Shown here: in pieces, positions 42,906 to 55,202 of the stretch | How positions within the stretch are numbered: the stretch's first letter is position 1 | Layout: every line of letters starts with the position of its first letter | From: Codonopsis lanceolata | Lineage: Eukaryota; Streptophyta; Magnoliopsida; Asterales; Campanulaceae | Direction: 5' to 3' | Length of the DNA: 64,000 bases | Assembly: GCA_013146195.2 (NCBI GenBank) | Contig: CM028379.1 | Coordinates: forward strand, 111,904,168 to 111,968,167 | Translations under genes and position numbers: made by a program | The notes under the pieces: generated by a model | Seen by the model: only the letters and a program-made list of their open reading frames with translations | What the model was told of the DNA's origin: nothing | The model's database searches: none

Positions 42906-45902
42906 ACACCCCCAAACTTAAACTTTGATCGCCCCGAGCAAAGAGAAATATAGATTATGGAGAAGCTCGAGACAAAGATGGAATGAAGAAGGCACTCAAT
43001 CAAGATCTCACATGCATTACCATGAAAGAAATCAAACTCAAGATTATAAAAATGCATAACCAAGGTATGATGTGGTTTCAATGCTAGCTAAATTTCCTCA
43101 AACACTTATTCAAAAAAAACATGAAACACAAACCCATGACTAAATATCATTGCTCTAGCTAGGATTGAACGTTCAATGAAATACCAAGCATAAGCCATGA
43201 AACCGAAAGAGATATGCTTCACAAGACAATAACTCATTGCATGACAATATCAATAGGACTTTGCAAAGCTTGTAATATTAGGCCAAGGTTGAGCTACAAA
43301 TAAAGGGAAGGATATCAAGACAAGAGAGCACAAGTGAAGCCTTCAAAATCACACTCAAGTCTATCTTCATGAAACAACATACTCCATCATAACTCACCAT
43401 TTTTCTCAACAACCCCAAACTTAGCTTCTTCTTTCTTTCTTTCTTTTTTTCTTTTTATATCAAGAACTTGGGGTTGAGAGTGCATCAAACTACCTCACAA
43501 ATGATTTTTCATCCCAAATTCCCCTTTTTCAAGGATTTTAAAGCACAAATGGTTCACAATTTTGGGTTGCCCTTCACTTTTGATTTTTTTTTGTTTACAT
43601 AAGGGCCCCTATTTACAAGATAAAAAACCCCCAACTCATCAACCAAGATAAAATCACACCACACCAAAATATGAAGAACAATATACTTCCTTGAAGCTCA
43701 CACTCCCTCCAAGACATAAATTTGGATATTCATTTCACAAAGTGCTCTCTTAAAAGGTTGGATAAAGTGTATAGGCTCGTGGGATAAGTCAATGTGGGTG
43801 ATCAAAATGAAGGTGAATGGGGGTCATTGTGTATTCTTGCACACACCATTCTTTCAATAAGGCTCAAATGGGAATGTAGGGATTTAATGTGAACATGGGT
43901 AGGTCGATATGGCACAAACAAGTCAAACATGGTCTATATCATGCTATTGTCATACTCATAAGCCAAACTACTCATCAATCTCAAGATCATCTAATGGCAT
44001 CAAAACTCACAACAAGGTACTCATAACACATGCACAACCAAAGCTAAAGCTTAGCTTAAAAATTATAAAGAGATCCACACATGGGCACTATTTAACATGA
44101 ATGAGGGAAAGCTAGCACAAAAATCACAAAATATCCTTAGCTATGCATGTAATAATCTCAAGACCGAATCCAAGAAAATAATGCACATACAACTCAATGA
44201 GCGCCAAAGTGATGAGATGAATGATCAAAGCATAGTTAATGGGATCCAAATTAGCTTGAAATTTTCTAAAATTTTTCAAAATTTTCCCAAATAATCAAGG
44301 GCAAAAATAAGGCCGACCCCACCCCCAAACTTAGAACCGACATTGCCCATAATGTTCATGATCATAAAAATGCATATAAAGGGGGGATAAAAGAGAAGAG
44401 AAAACTCCCGCAAAGTCGGTTCACTTAAATTCCAAGCCATGAATACTTCACTCCATGAATCTCCGCGAGGCACCCCCAAACTTCAATAATTGCTCAACCC
44501 CTACATCAAATCAAAGCTCAAAAGAAATGTATGAGAGCAATTATATTGTAAATAAAATTAAAATAAAAAGAAAATATTTTTGGTGTGGGGACTCTATGTA
44601 CACCTCCCTACAAGCCCACAAACTTGGGAGGGCTTCGAAAAGTGACTCAAAATACAAGACATATAAATACCAAAGAAATAAAAGAAACCAATTTTTCGCC
44701 TACGGAGGCACCTGTTCATTTAGAAACGCGCACATGGCATTCCCATAAAATCCATGACCAAGGAAGTGCTTTAATTGAAGTCCTTTAAGCTTGAACACCT
44801 CCTTAGTTGCCGACTCCCAAAAATAGGCCATTTGAACATGTCGGCAATAGGAAATATCACACCCAACTCACTTAAGTGTATGAATTCTTCTTGATGCTCG
44901 AGAGGTGAGTGGAAGTAAGAAATTTGAGCCTCAATGCTCGGTGGAGTGAAATGAGGGAACGGTTCCGTGAAGCTTTCATTTGGGCCAAAAGAATCATCCT
45001 CTTCAAAAATGCTTAGATGCTCCATCTCATTACTAACATACTCTTCAAGGGTGGGAGAACTCGGCATAGGGTGGGGAGCATGATTGATCACTTCACACTC
45101 ACAAGCTTCTATACTTTGGTCTTCCACCGCAACATGGATATGAGATTGAGGCACTTCCAAGTGAGGTTGTCCCAAGATACTAGAAATTCCACTCTCATTA
45201 GTGAGAGATAGATCATTGCAAAGCTCCATTTCCATTGGGTTTTCCTCGACATTGAGTTGAAGGTCTTCTTGAAGCGATTCATCAAGGGCAATATCGAATT
45301 CCTGCATTGTAGCTTCCCAATTGTGAGGAGGGACTAGGAGCTTAATGGCTTCTATCAACAAGGCTACTTGAGCCTTTAGACTTTGAATTGTTTCTTCTTC
45401 CGTGAGCGAGCGTCTCTCAACTTCCTAAGGGTAATTGTTGCTCACGGAATTCGGATCAAAGGGGTGATGATGGGGGTCTTCATGATGATAGTGAGAGGAA
45501 GAAGCATAATTAAGAATTCGACTCCATCCCAAATGCACATGGATATGGGAAATGATTTCCTTAACAATTCTCGCAAATTAAGTTAGGATGGGGCTGAGTA
45601 TAATTCATAGCCTCGGTTGACGCCATCTCATTCTCATAAATTCCCGGCATTCCATTCCATGCCCCTTGATCAAATTCCCAATTGACATTGTTCCAAGTCA
45701 TCGCTTCAAGCTGGCTACAAGAACACCCACTAAACAAACAAGATCAAATGCAAAAGAACTATATAAAAAAAAAAACTACTCTAACAGAAAGCAAAAACTA
45801 ACTACAATTAAAATTAAAGCAAATAGAGAAAAAAGAAAAAAAATGCTTAAATTAAAATTAGGCAAGCTTGGCATTAATATCAAGATAAATTCTAGAAAAC
45901 TA
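42906..45902 (-). mobile_element. Internal region 2 of the Athila-like array (complete)
   Basis: About 3.0 kb between two LTRs, with a purine tract at the left and a primer site at the right. It holds the ORF at 44771-45701 and 1.9 kb of non-coding sequence (42906-44770). The absence of pol in a region bounded by intact ends marks the element as non-autonomous. Confidence 0.88.
44771..45701 (-). pseudogene. ORF of the non-autonomous Athila-like element, copy 2
   Basis: Same frame as 39866-40864, starting at the ATG at 45701 (MTWNNVNWEFDQGAW). The TAA after 'ICEN' is shared with copy 1. The second stop is TAG where copy 1 has TGA. A 1-base deletion near 44815 changes the last residues and ends the frame early. 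Otherwise the product is nearly the same acidic protein without known domains. Confidence 0.5.
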
Positions 45903-45920
45903 TCCCCGACAACAGCGCCA
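45903..45920 (-). other. Primer binding site of array element 2
   Basis: The minus strand reads TGGCGCTGTTGTCGGGGA, one base different from the first copy (41075-41092). Confidence 0.85.
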
Positions 45921-45926
45921 AAAACT

Positions 45927-47664
45927 TGATGTGCGCGAACGCAACATGGGCAAGATTACCCGGTCGTATCAAGTAATAAAGTCGTAAGTATGAGTCGATC
46001 CCACGAGGATAGAGCTAGAAATAAATCCTAAGTACTAAAATTGGGCACACCTAATTTTATCTAAGCTAATGGAAATTTGATTTAAAATAAAAATAAAATA
46101 AACAAAATAAAGGGAAGAAAGTAAACTAAATTAACGCGACAATGAAACGGCGACAACATCAAATCAAGGTTAAAAAAATAGGATTGTGATATTTCTAGTC
46201 TAGCCAATGTTTAATTTAACTCTCTATATTTTTCTTAACTCAAATTTTTGGTAGTCGGGTGCACACTGATATTTTCTACGGGCTTTCGCTACGTATAGAA
46301 AACCTAGTTATCACTCATCCTTGCGACGGGCTCATATCATCGCAACACATAACCTAGGGGAGAAAATAGCCACGTGGTAGATCAAGCACCCAATGACTAT
46401 CTACGGCCTTCGACAATCGGTGTGCTTTAGAGACATAAACAATTATCACGATTTTTGAAATAATAGGAAGAGTTTTCGCTTCGTATCCTATCATTCTAGG
46501 GTTCATTTAATGATTCATGACTTCATTAAAAGCATTAAGCACACAATGATAATGACCAAAAATATATGAGTAATACATCAAATAGAGAGAATTTAAATTA
46601 AAACATCACATTCAACATAGATAAAAATCACAATCCAAAAATATATTTAACTCTTAATCAAGGTATCAAGATAAATGTTAAGTTTCTCCAAAAATTACAA
46701 CACTAAAATAAATAATGTAGTGGAAGAATTAAACCAATTAATGTTGCAATCTTGGTTGACTTCACTTAATCTTGCTCCCTTGACCCTTGATTTGATATTC
46801 CAAGCCTTCAAAATGGATGCATTTTTTTAATTTTTGGTGGAGAGATGGAGAGGTGGATAAATGGAATTGTGGGAAGAGTTTTAGGGCTGCTGCCTTAAAA
46901 CTGGTTGCTGCCTGCTCAAAAATTACGGCTGGAATGGATAAAATGAAGGGCAAAGGAGGCAGGGGCAAAAAGGGAAGAACAAATGAATTTTAGGGGCAAA
47001 ATAGAGAAGAAATGGGGGCTGGGTCACGGCTGGGTAGCGGCAGGGGCTGGGGCAAACCATGAAGAGGGACCGTGGGTCGTCTGGACCAGGGGAAACGGGT
47101 TGGAGATGAGAGGTGAAGTGGGCTGCAGAGCGGGTGTATGGGTTGGAATGGGTCGGATGGATCCGGATCCGGTAGCAGGAACACGAGGGTCAACCACAAG
47201 AGGCGGGTGACGTGGCTGCCTCATGAAGCGACATCTCATTAATGAAAGTTCCATTAATGGCGCCGTCCTCCCCTGTATTTTGAAGATTTACTCTGGCTTC
47301 CTTTGCTTCCAGAATAGTACTCCAGTGCCCCCGACTTTCTGATTTTGGCTAACGAAGTCCTTCTGCTCCCAGACTTCGCAAATAAGTCCAACCGTTAGCC
47401 CAGTTAGCCTCTGTTAGGCCTGCTGTGCTTTGAAATACTTGACGAAACTTAACGGCAAGTATCAAAACTCAACATTGAAGTCCGGAATTGCCTCGATTTG
47501 CACGTATTGAGCCATAAAACCTCAAATATGTTTGAGATACCTACATGAAGTACAAAATACATAAAAATAGTATCTCAAATGCAATAAATCATTAACCAAA
47601 GCTCCAAATAATCAATAACATTCTGAAAAATAATGAAAATAAAAGGAAAATAACAAGCTTATCA
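45927..47664 (-). mobile_element. LTR 3 of the Athila-like array
   Basis: TGATGTGCG ... GCTTATCA, 1738 bp, nearly identical to LTR 2 apart from the single 84-bp unit. After it 12-16 bases of purine-tract sequence (ACCCCCAAACTT) remain before the breakpoint into the hAT MITE. A further interior once lay to the right. Confidence 0.9.
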
Positions 47665-47680
47665 ATACCCCCAAACTTCG

Positions 47681-48252
47681 AATCAAACAACAAATTCTTT
47701 AGAATTCATAACCTTTATACTTTAGTACTCTTATACTATTAATATTTTTATACTATATAAACTATAAGGCTAATATTACTATTTACGAATTTATATTTAA
47801 ACTTTTTGAATTTATATAAATGTTTTTAATATCATGTGCGTTATTGTATTTTTATTATATTGGGTTCAGTTTATTGATTATAAGAATTAAATATGTTAAT
47901 CATTTTATTTGAAAGTTTGTGCAATTTTTTTTAAAGTGAGTTTATGAATATAATTGTATTATATTTAATTTTTTAGTATTTTCTTTAGCGTGTTTTTATA
48001 ATATTTTCTTGGTTTACTTAAATTTTGAATGACTAAAACTCTTTCTAAATTTAGACCGAATCATGAAACAAAACCGCAAAACTGAACCATGAAACCGAAC
48101 CACGAAATCGAGTCGAACCAATTTGAATCATCATGGTTCGGTTCAGTTCCGCTCAAGACTTTAAACGGTTTAGCTCCAGTTTGATTTTTCTTAAATCGAT
48201 GGCATGTGGTTCAGCACATAATTTGTTCCAAGTTGAACCATTTACATCCCTA
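47681..48252. mobile_element. Right-hand remnant of the hAT MITE (copy B)
   Basis: Matches 20404-20978. Its right end ATTTACATCCCTA is followed by CTTTTCAT (48253-48260), as in copy A. The left part was removed when the Athila-like array formed. Confidence 0.85.
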
Positions 48253-48398
48253 CTTTTCATGATATTCCGTTAACGACATCCACTGTCTAAATCATATTGA
48301 TACGCTTTGTAAAGTAGGGTGACAAAACTATGAAAAATGCTAGTAGTGAGTTTAGCGGACTTTTCGCAAAGTAGAGTGACCAAATAAATAATTAACCC
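48253..48398. mobile_element. Right terminal inverted repeat end of the MULE (copy B)
   Basis: Collinear with 20979-21126. It ends AATTAACCC and is followed by TAGTTATTA (48399-48407), identical to the 9 bases left of 38626. Confidence 0.85.
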
Positions 48399-48407
48399 TA
48401 GTTATTA

Positions 48408-50704
48408 TGATCAATATATTTAATTTGATGCACATCATTTATTGAATATTTTCTCTTTTCTTGTCAATTTTTCAAGAGTAAGTAGTTTTGAAGTAATTAA
48501 AATAATTTTTTGATGATTATGAAAATGCAGTTTAAACATAAATTGCCTGACCCTTAGATTGACATATATTTTGAAATAAAAGTGATTTTTGAAATTATTA
48601 AAACATTGAACATTTATTTCATATAATATAAAATTTAAATGTAATTATTATAATTGTGGCGGGAATATAGAAACAAAAAATATGGAAAATATATTTGTAG
48701 TTAGATGTATTAGTTGAGTTTTTGAAAGATTTGAGGTTTATAGTGTTGCATAGAAGGTGCTTATTGAAGTATATTTTTTTTAGAATTTTAAAAAAGTATA
48801 AATAAAATAGAAAACGAGGTGGTTAGAGTGTGATACAGAATGTGACTGCTTTGGATGCTCTAATTAGCCCTTTATTTTAAGACGTGGGTGGCTGCAACAT
48901 AAATAATACTCTTTCCCTCCGTTTTTAAATTATCGTCCTCTTTTCATTTTTTTTCTATTCTAAAATAATTGTCCTCTTTCTAAATAATACTCTCACTATC
49001 AATTTTCAATATTATAATACAACTAATTATTATTTTTTAAATGATATACCAATTCAAACAAGATAATAATTTAAAAATAAAGGAGTATAATGAATGTAGG
49101 TTGTTTTCTGTTGGTGATCTCACTATGATTCTATGAAAAAGAGTTCATAAAACTATAAACAATCATATATATGCACCCAAATTCTTGAGTCTTGACCATA
49201 TATTGGTATCATCATAAAATAAAATGATTAAATGGATAACATGCCACATCTGTTGGTGTGTTGGGCGAAAAGCAAACAGTGCATGTTGACTTTGGTGCAA
49301 AGAACATGTACTCTGTGGTGAGTTCAAGTAATTGAAAATGGAATTTTAATTGTGCTGGTTTTGTCGATTTGCATTATTGCGCGAGAATAATGAGGTATAT
49401 TTGATTTTTAAAAAAATAAATATGAGATTTTTTTAACGTTCAAAACTAATCTTCGAGCCCGGTAAAACGACGAGCGCTCCCATAACTCAAACAAAACATT
49501 TGAAGGTTGTCAGGAAACTCGGAGAAAAAAAGAAATCGGTGATGTCAAAGAGAAAAAAAAAAGTCAAAAATCAAATATTAAAGTACTAAATATTGCAAGT
49601 AGAACATACACATTAGTCCATTATTATGTTTTAGGGTAAACGGAAAAAAAAGAAGATGTTTAGAACTTTTGCTTAATTCCCTCCACTTTGATATGTTGTA
49701 CTTTCTTTATTTATTTTATTTTAGATTTAATGCCCACTTGAATGTATCATATGCTATAGTAATTGAAATTTTATCTGCTTTTAAGATCTTAAAAAAGTGT
49801 ATTGATATTATTTAAATCAAGTTTGGTTATTCCAAACGTAAGGACTCAGAAAGAAAAATTAATCACTTGAGCATTAAAATTAAAAATTGGAAAAAATTGT
49901 TGGCCGGTACCTTTTCCAAAATATTTTTTCACTACAGTCTCCCTCTTTTTTTTTTCAATCACTAAAGTCCATTTTTGAAATAGTTTCCCTAAAATGTTCA
50001 TAACATCTTTCTCTGCAGCTTCATCTAACACTTTTGAGTTCGAAAATCACGATTTTTGTTCAACGAAACGGGGATCAACCTGCTCGATTAGGTAGTGGGA
50101 GTCCCCGCCGTGGGGGTTTGGGGGCAACGTCCCTGAAAGGTCAATAATTTTTTTGATTCATTAATTAAATGGACCTGTGCTAAGTTGGAGGATTTTTCAG
50201 TAGGGACAAAGGTGAAGGAGGATGAGGAGGAGAAGGAAGAAGAAGGCTTACGAGTTACAATGGAGAAGAAGGAAGAAGAAGACGGAGGACATGAATGTCT
50301 GGTTCAATATTTACAGTGCGGTGCATCAATTGTGTGCTTGACTTGGTGCAGCTTGATGCATAAATTAGATTAGGTAATTTAAATTGATGCATCACATGTC
50401 ATAAATTTGGTGCAGCGCAATGTAAAATTAGATAACGTAATTCAAATTGATGCATCGCACAAAATTTGATGTAACACAATGCACTGAGTAAGTGATTTAT
50501 GTAGTTCGTTTTTGGTTTATTAAGGATATCGTAATCTTTTCACCCTCAAAAGTGTCTTTTTCATGTTTAAAAAATAATAATAATGAATTGGAGTGATTGA
50601 AAATTTTGAGAAAGAGACCGGCTCAAATTTACCCCTAAAAATTATTCTTTAAAGCCGATATGATATATGTACAGCCAAAAACGAACTTTAAATTGAGGTC
50701 CTTT
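48408..50704. other. Right part of duplication copy B
   Basis: Collinear with 21136-21520 and then, without the Tat element, with 30221-32125. The point near 48785-48800 is the unoccupied insertion site. From about 49200 on, the two copies differ by only scattered bases. No gene with recognisable motifs. Confidence 0.88.
48903..49090. mobile_element. Stowaway-like MITE (copy B)
   Basis: It begins ATACTCTTTCCCTCCGTTTT and ends AAAATAAAGGAGTAT, inverted ends of the widely spread CTCCCTCCGT class with TA at the borders. There is no coding. Confidence 0.6.
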
Positions 50705-50990
50705 TGAAGAAAATATTTCCTTTATTTTTAAATAATCGTCATCTTTGATCTAACACATTGCTTAAGAAAAAATAGTTGATTGTATTATAAATATTGGTGA
50801 AATGTGTGTGATTTCCTTTAATGTCCTTGAATATGTAGCCATAATTAAAGTAGATGAAAAAAGTAAGAGTAAAGTGGTAAATGCGTTTTTCTAAAAGGGG
50901 AATTTTTGAAAAAAAAAACAATTATTTTATAACGGATGAAAAGGGAAAGGAAAACGATAACTTGAAAACAGAGGGAGTAATAAAATTTTA
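50705..50990. mobile_element. Stowaway-like MITE
   Basis: The left end TTTATTTTTAAATAATCGTC and the right end GATAACTTGAAAACAGAGGGAGTA are inverted and of the same class. It lies exactly where the duplication homology ends. A further half-end (AAAACAGAGGAAGTATTAT near 51248-51268) suggests another decayed member. Confidence 0.5.
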
Positions 50991-51552
50991 TAAAAGTTAC
51001 CCCCTACCCGGTTCCAGTTATTGTCTTATTTCTTTTTTCGTACGTCCTAAAAAATATTTATATTGTTTATAATTTTTCTTTTTCGGACAACACTTTTAAC
51101 ATTATAACCTTACTTTTTTATTCGTAATTTAATTATGAGTCACATGCACATTAACTTTAAAGAAACTATACACTATACCAATGTTAATAATTGAATCAAT
51201 TGTTTTTCCTTAATCCGTTTATCGGGTTAAACAAGACAATAATTTTAAAACAGAGGAAGTATTATATTTTAAAGCAAATGATAAATTTTTATAACAAGCC
51301 CGGATCATCTTCTAGAGATTTAACTTTTAGAAGAAAATTGAAATCCAAAGGCGACTAAGATGGAGGAACATTCTGTAGAGAGAAGACACGGTGACGAGGA
51401 GGATAGAAAAACTCACAAGGAGAGATATAAATACTCCATCTATTTTACCTAAAGAGTCAATATTTGAAAAGTCTAATTATTAAGAGATCTATAACTAGCA
51501 CACAAATTTGTCATAATTACAAAAATATTTGAGCCTAAACATTAAAGGCAAA
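50991..51552. other. AT-rich spacer
   Basis: No coding or clear repeat beyond the decayed Stowaway end. Confidence 0.5.
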
Positions 51553-51657
51553 AACTTCTGTAGGACGGTTTTACGCATCCTAAATCCGTAAGACGAAGCC
51601 CCATTTAGAAATTTGCGGGTTAATAAATAAACATGTTAAAAAATATCATAAATTAAT

Positions 51658-51870
51658 GTTAGTTGAGTTGGTTGGCTTCATCATTTAAAGGTTTTGCGGG
51701 AGGGGAGGTCAGCGGTTTGAAACCCTGAAGCATATTTTCTTTTAATGCTCTCACGGGTTAATATCTAAGCATGTTAACTAAAAACATAATGATCTGTTTG
51801 TTAAGTTGGTTAGTGACCTTATCTTAAGATTTGGCAAAGGAAGGTCGGCGGTTTGAAGCCCCTCTGTTTC
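51658..51870 (+). repeat. Two tandem tRNA-like (SINE-head-like) modules
   Basis: Two copies of a ~158-bp unit carry AGTTGAGTTGGTTGG ... GCGGTTTGAAACCC (51660-51725) and TTAAGTTGGTTAG ... GCGGTTTGAAGCCCC (51801-51861). These resemble internal pol III promoter boxes A and B spaced about 50-54 bp. A third, inverted module lies at about 53575-53660 (GGCAAGTTGGTCG ... AATTTGAATCC on the minus strand). They cannot be folded into full tRNAs by eye. Confidence 0.45.
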
Positions 51871-52959
51871 ATTGTTTTGTTTTAATTTTCACCGAACTTC
51901 TTATGTTTCCCATGCCTTGAACTTTGACGAAATGCTAAATGGCACATTTAAAGCTAAACGTGACACATTTTAATGTTAAAAGTGACACTATAAAAGGAAA
52001 TTTATTATAATTCTCATTAAAATACAAAGTAACACTTTTAATACTAAAAAGAGACACATTTTAATGTTAAAAGTGACATTATAAATGAAAATTTATTATA
52101 ATTCTTATTAAAATACAAAGTAACACTCTTAATACTAAAAAGTGACACATTTAATACTAAAAGTGACATTTAATACTAAAAGTGACACTCTTATAATACT
52201 AAAAAGTGACACATTTAATATTAAAAGTGACATTAAATGATACATTTAAAACCAAATTTAAAACCAAACACATAAAAACACAAAAGTGACACATTTTAAT
52301 GTTAAAAGTGACACTATAAATGAAAATTTATTATAATTCTTATTAAAATACAATGTAACACTTTATGCTAAAAAGTGACACATTTAATACTAAAAAGTGA
52401 CACTCTTAATACCAAAAAGTGACACTCTTATAATATTAAAAAGTGACACTCTTAATATTAAAAAGTGACACATTTAATACTAAATGTGACACTATAAATG
52501 AAAATTTATTATAATTCTTATTAAAATACAAAATAACAACTTTGATACTAAAAAATAACACATTTAATACTAAAAAGTGACACTTTTAATACTAAAAAGT
52601 GACACATTTAATACTAAAAAGTGACACTCTTAATACTAAAAAGTGACACGTTTAACACTAAAAAGTGACACTCTTAAGACTAAAAAGTGACACTCTTAAT
52701 ACTAAAAAGTGACACATTTAATACTAAAAAGTGTCACATTTAATACTAAAAAGTATGACTTTAAAACTAACGTTGACTGCCAAAACTTGGCTGGTTTATT
52801 ACTTTGAGGGTTGTTGGGAATTGAGATTAATGGTAGGTTTGTATATTTTTGTTCATTTTACAAATAGAGACAAGTGTTTCATAAAATGACAAATATAAAA
52901 AAAATAATTTGTAGTCAATGTGTTTGATATTTGATGTAAATTATCAAAAAAAAAAATAG

Positions 52960-53065
52960 TAATTATGCCTTAATTCTAGGCCCCGATTACACCCCGACTA
53001 GTCCCCTAGGCGCTAGGCACTAGTGTGCCGCCTAGCGGCCGCCTAACGATTTTTAGAACCTTGCC
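52960..53065. mobile_element. Fragment of a 'TTCTAAAAATCG' hAT-like element
   Basis: The right end CCGCCTAGCGGCCGCCTAACGATTTTTAGAACC resembles the ends of the element at 62827-63370. The left part is lost. It lies inside the foldback element. Confidence 0.5.
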
Positions 53066-53752
53066 AAAAAGTAACAATTTTTCTTTATAAAGTAACATTT
53101 TAACGTCAAACGTAATGATTTTTATTTATAAAAAAATGAGACACTTTTCAAAGTGAAATTAACACATTTAAGACTAAAAGTAACACATTTAAGCCAAAAA
53201 AAGTAACACTTTTTCAAGGAAAAATTATAATTTTCATTAAAAATGCAAAGTGACACTTCTAAGACTAAAAGTGACACATTTTATACTATAAACTGACATT
53301 GTTAATAGTAAAAAGTGACACTCTGCATATTTAAAGATGAGGGGTGGCGCTGTAATTTTAAAAAAAGTAAGGGGTTGCATTGAGATTTTTTAGTATTAAG
53401 AGTGTCACTTTTTAGTATTAAGAGTGTCACTTTTTAGCATTAATAGTGCCACTTTTTAGCATTAAGAGTATTAATTTGAATTTTAATGGGAATTATAATA
53501 AATTTTCACTTATAGTGTCATTTTCAACCTTAAAATGTGTCACTTTTGTTTTTTCAATGTATCACGGAACTAGGAGGATTCAAATTGCCAACCTTTGGCT
53601 GGCTTAGTCTTCAAGCATTACCTTCGACCAACTTGCCAAACTTAATATTGTGACTTTAATTAATATGTTTAGGTATTAACCCGCGAAATCTTAAAATGGG
53701 GCTCCGTCTTACGGATAAAGATCCGTAAGACCGTCTTACAGGAAACCACCCC

Positions 53753-54062
53753 TAGTTTCAAAGCTGTCGTAGAAGATGAAACGAGATCTGCGATGGAGAA
53801 AAGTGAGACGGAGACGAAGCTGGATGGCGAGCAGATCTAAGAAGAAGCGGAGAAAGACGAAGATGAAAAAGAAGACCCTAGTAACATGTCGCAGACATTT
53901 TGGAACAAAACTATGAAAATGGATTTTTGCGGTTTTTAAAAAAATGGTACTAGAGCAGTTACAATTTTAGCAAATGGTACCAAGTCACAATTATTCCTAT
54001 ATAAATTGAAGAAAAAATTATCCACATTCAGTCAAAATTGTGTTTATTAACTATTCTCTAAT
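53753..54062. other. Spacer with a GA-rich patch
   Basis: A stretch with GATGAAACGAGATCTGCGATGG and GAAGAAGCGGAGAAAGACGAAG-like runs (53775-53880) looks like a decayed coding or repeat fragment. No frame is maintained. Confidence 0.35.
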
Positions 54063-54065
54063 TAA

Positions 54066-54334
54066 GGCCTCATTTGGTGTACGTTTTGAAAACGCAGATT
54101 TTTCAAAACGCAACGTTTTTAAACGCAACATTTTCAAAACGCAGTCTTTTTCTTGTAAACACATTTGAGAAACTATTTCAAAACGCTATTTTCATAAATA
54201 GAGTAGTTGTAAATGCAACATATTTTTAAAACTCTCCAAATTGGAGTGTTTTTAAAATGCATTGAAACACTTTTAAAGCGAAAATGTTACATTTTTTGTC
54301 AGTGTTTTGGTCAAAACGCTCACCAAACAATCAC
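54066..54334. mobile_element. Tourist/PIF-Harbinger-like MITE
   Basis: Flanked by TAA on both sides (54063-54065 and 54335-54337). The left end GGCCTCATTTGGTGTACGTTTTG matches the right end read inversely, GTGATTGTTTGGTGAGCGTTTTG. The interior is rich in CAAAACGC / GCGTTTTG. Confidence 0.75.
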
Positions 54335-54337
54335 TAA

Positions 54338-55199
54338 GGCTTCGTTTGTTTCACAGAGAATGATTTCCAGAAAATGATTTTTTGGAAAATGTAAAGATTT
54401 CATTTTAAGGTGTTTGGTAAATCTGTTGGAAAACATTTTCGGTGTTTGACAAACACACGGAAATTGTTATGAAAAATAATATATGAATAAATACTAAAAG
54501 TTTATTATAATATTAATGCTCATATTGAATATAACATAATGTTAAACTTTAAGTGATTTTATTTTCAAAATCATCAATTTATCATTAGTGGTGGCAAATC
54601 AATAAGGTCCATCTTTTTTCAATCTCACAAATACATATAAGAAAAATTGATAATTGATATGAAAAAAAAATTAACACGAAAATGGACAATGTTTGGGACG
54701 TTCCTAAATAATATAATTGACACTAATTTTAGGACGTAGTGAGTATTTATTAAAAATAGTAGTGTGCACAAACTTTATTTATATTTCTAAACAATTTATT
54801 TGTTGAGTGCAATATTGCGCGCGTAGGCTCTGTATGTTTCAGGGAAAACGTTTTCCAGAAAATGATTTTCGAAAAATGAAATCATTTTATTTTCTGTTGT
54901 TTGATAAGTCTTATGAAAATGTTGTGAAAAATATTTTTCGATGTTTAGTAAACTTTGTGAAAATGTTTTGGAAATTATTTTTTTACAATATCATTTTTTA
55001 TGGGGGCGGAGGAGTACTCAAACATTTAGAAAATGACTTACGAAAAATGAATCCGTAAGTCATTTTCCGGAAAATAAAACTTTATTTTCCCATGACTCGA
55101 AAAAACTTTTACGTTGATTACATTTTTCTAAGGCTACCAAACACCGAAAAATTAGGAAAACGTTTTTCGAAAATCATTTTCCGTAAAACAAACGAAGCT
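54338..55199. mobile_element. Tourist/PIF-Harbinger-like MITE, 862 bp
   Basis: The left TAA is shared with the previous element; the right TAA is at 55200-55202. Ends GGCTTCGTTTGTTTCACAG and (inverse) AGCTTCGTTTGTTTTACGG. Many GGAAAATGATTTTC palindromes. A second related end near 54825 (GGCTCTGTATGTTTCAGGG) suggests a nested or duplicated copy. Confidence 0.7.
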
Positions 55200-55202
55200 T
55201 AA

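Larger units (their letters stand above)
51553..53752. mobile_element. Large foldback element with tRNA-like modules and an AGTGACAC minisatellite
   Basis: About 2.2 kb between inverted ends of roughly 180 bp. The left begins near CTGTAGGACGGTTTTACG. The right, read inversely, is CTGTAAGACGGTCTTACG, followed in both by CCGTAAGACGRAGCCCCATTT and CGGGTTAATA. Inside each end are modules with tRNA A-box- and B-box-like blocks. The middle consists of 19-21-bp units AAAAAGTGACAC-TCTTAATACT. They run in plus orientation over 51950-52750 and 53085-53330 and inverted at 53395-53540. No coding. The target duplication is not clear. Confidence 0.6.

Noticed and set aside
51658..51870. tRNA genes
   Set aside because: Box A- and B-like blocks are present, but acceptor stems and anticodon arms do not form by eye, and the modules repeat within a mobile element.
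51936..52760. CRISPR-like or telomere-like repeat array
   Set aside because: The repeats are contiguous without unique spacers, of variable length, and in a plant nuclear context. It is a minisatellite.
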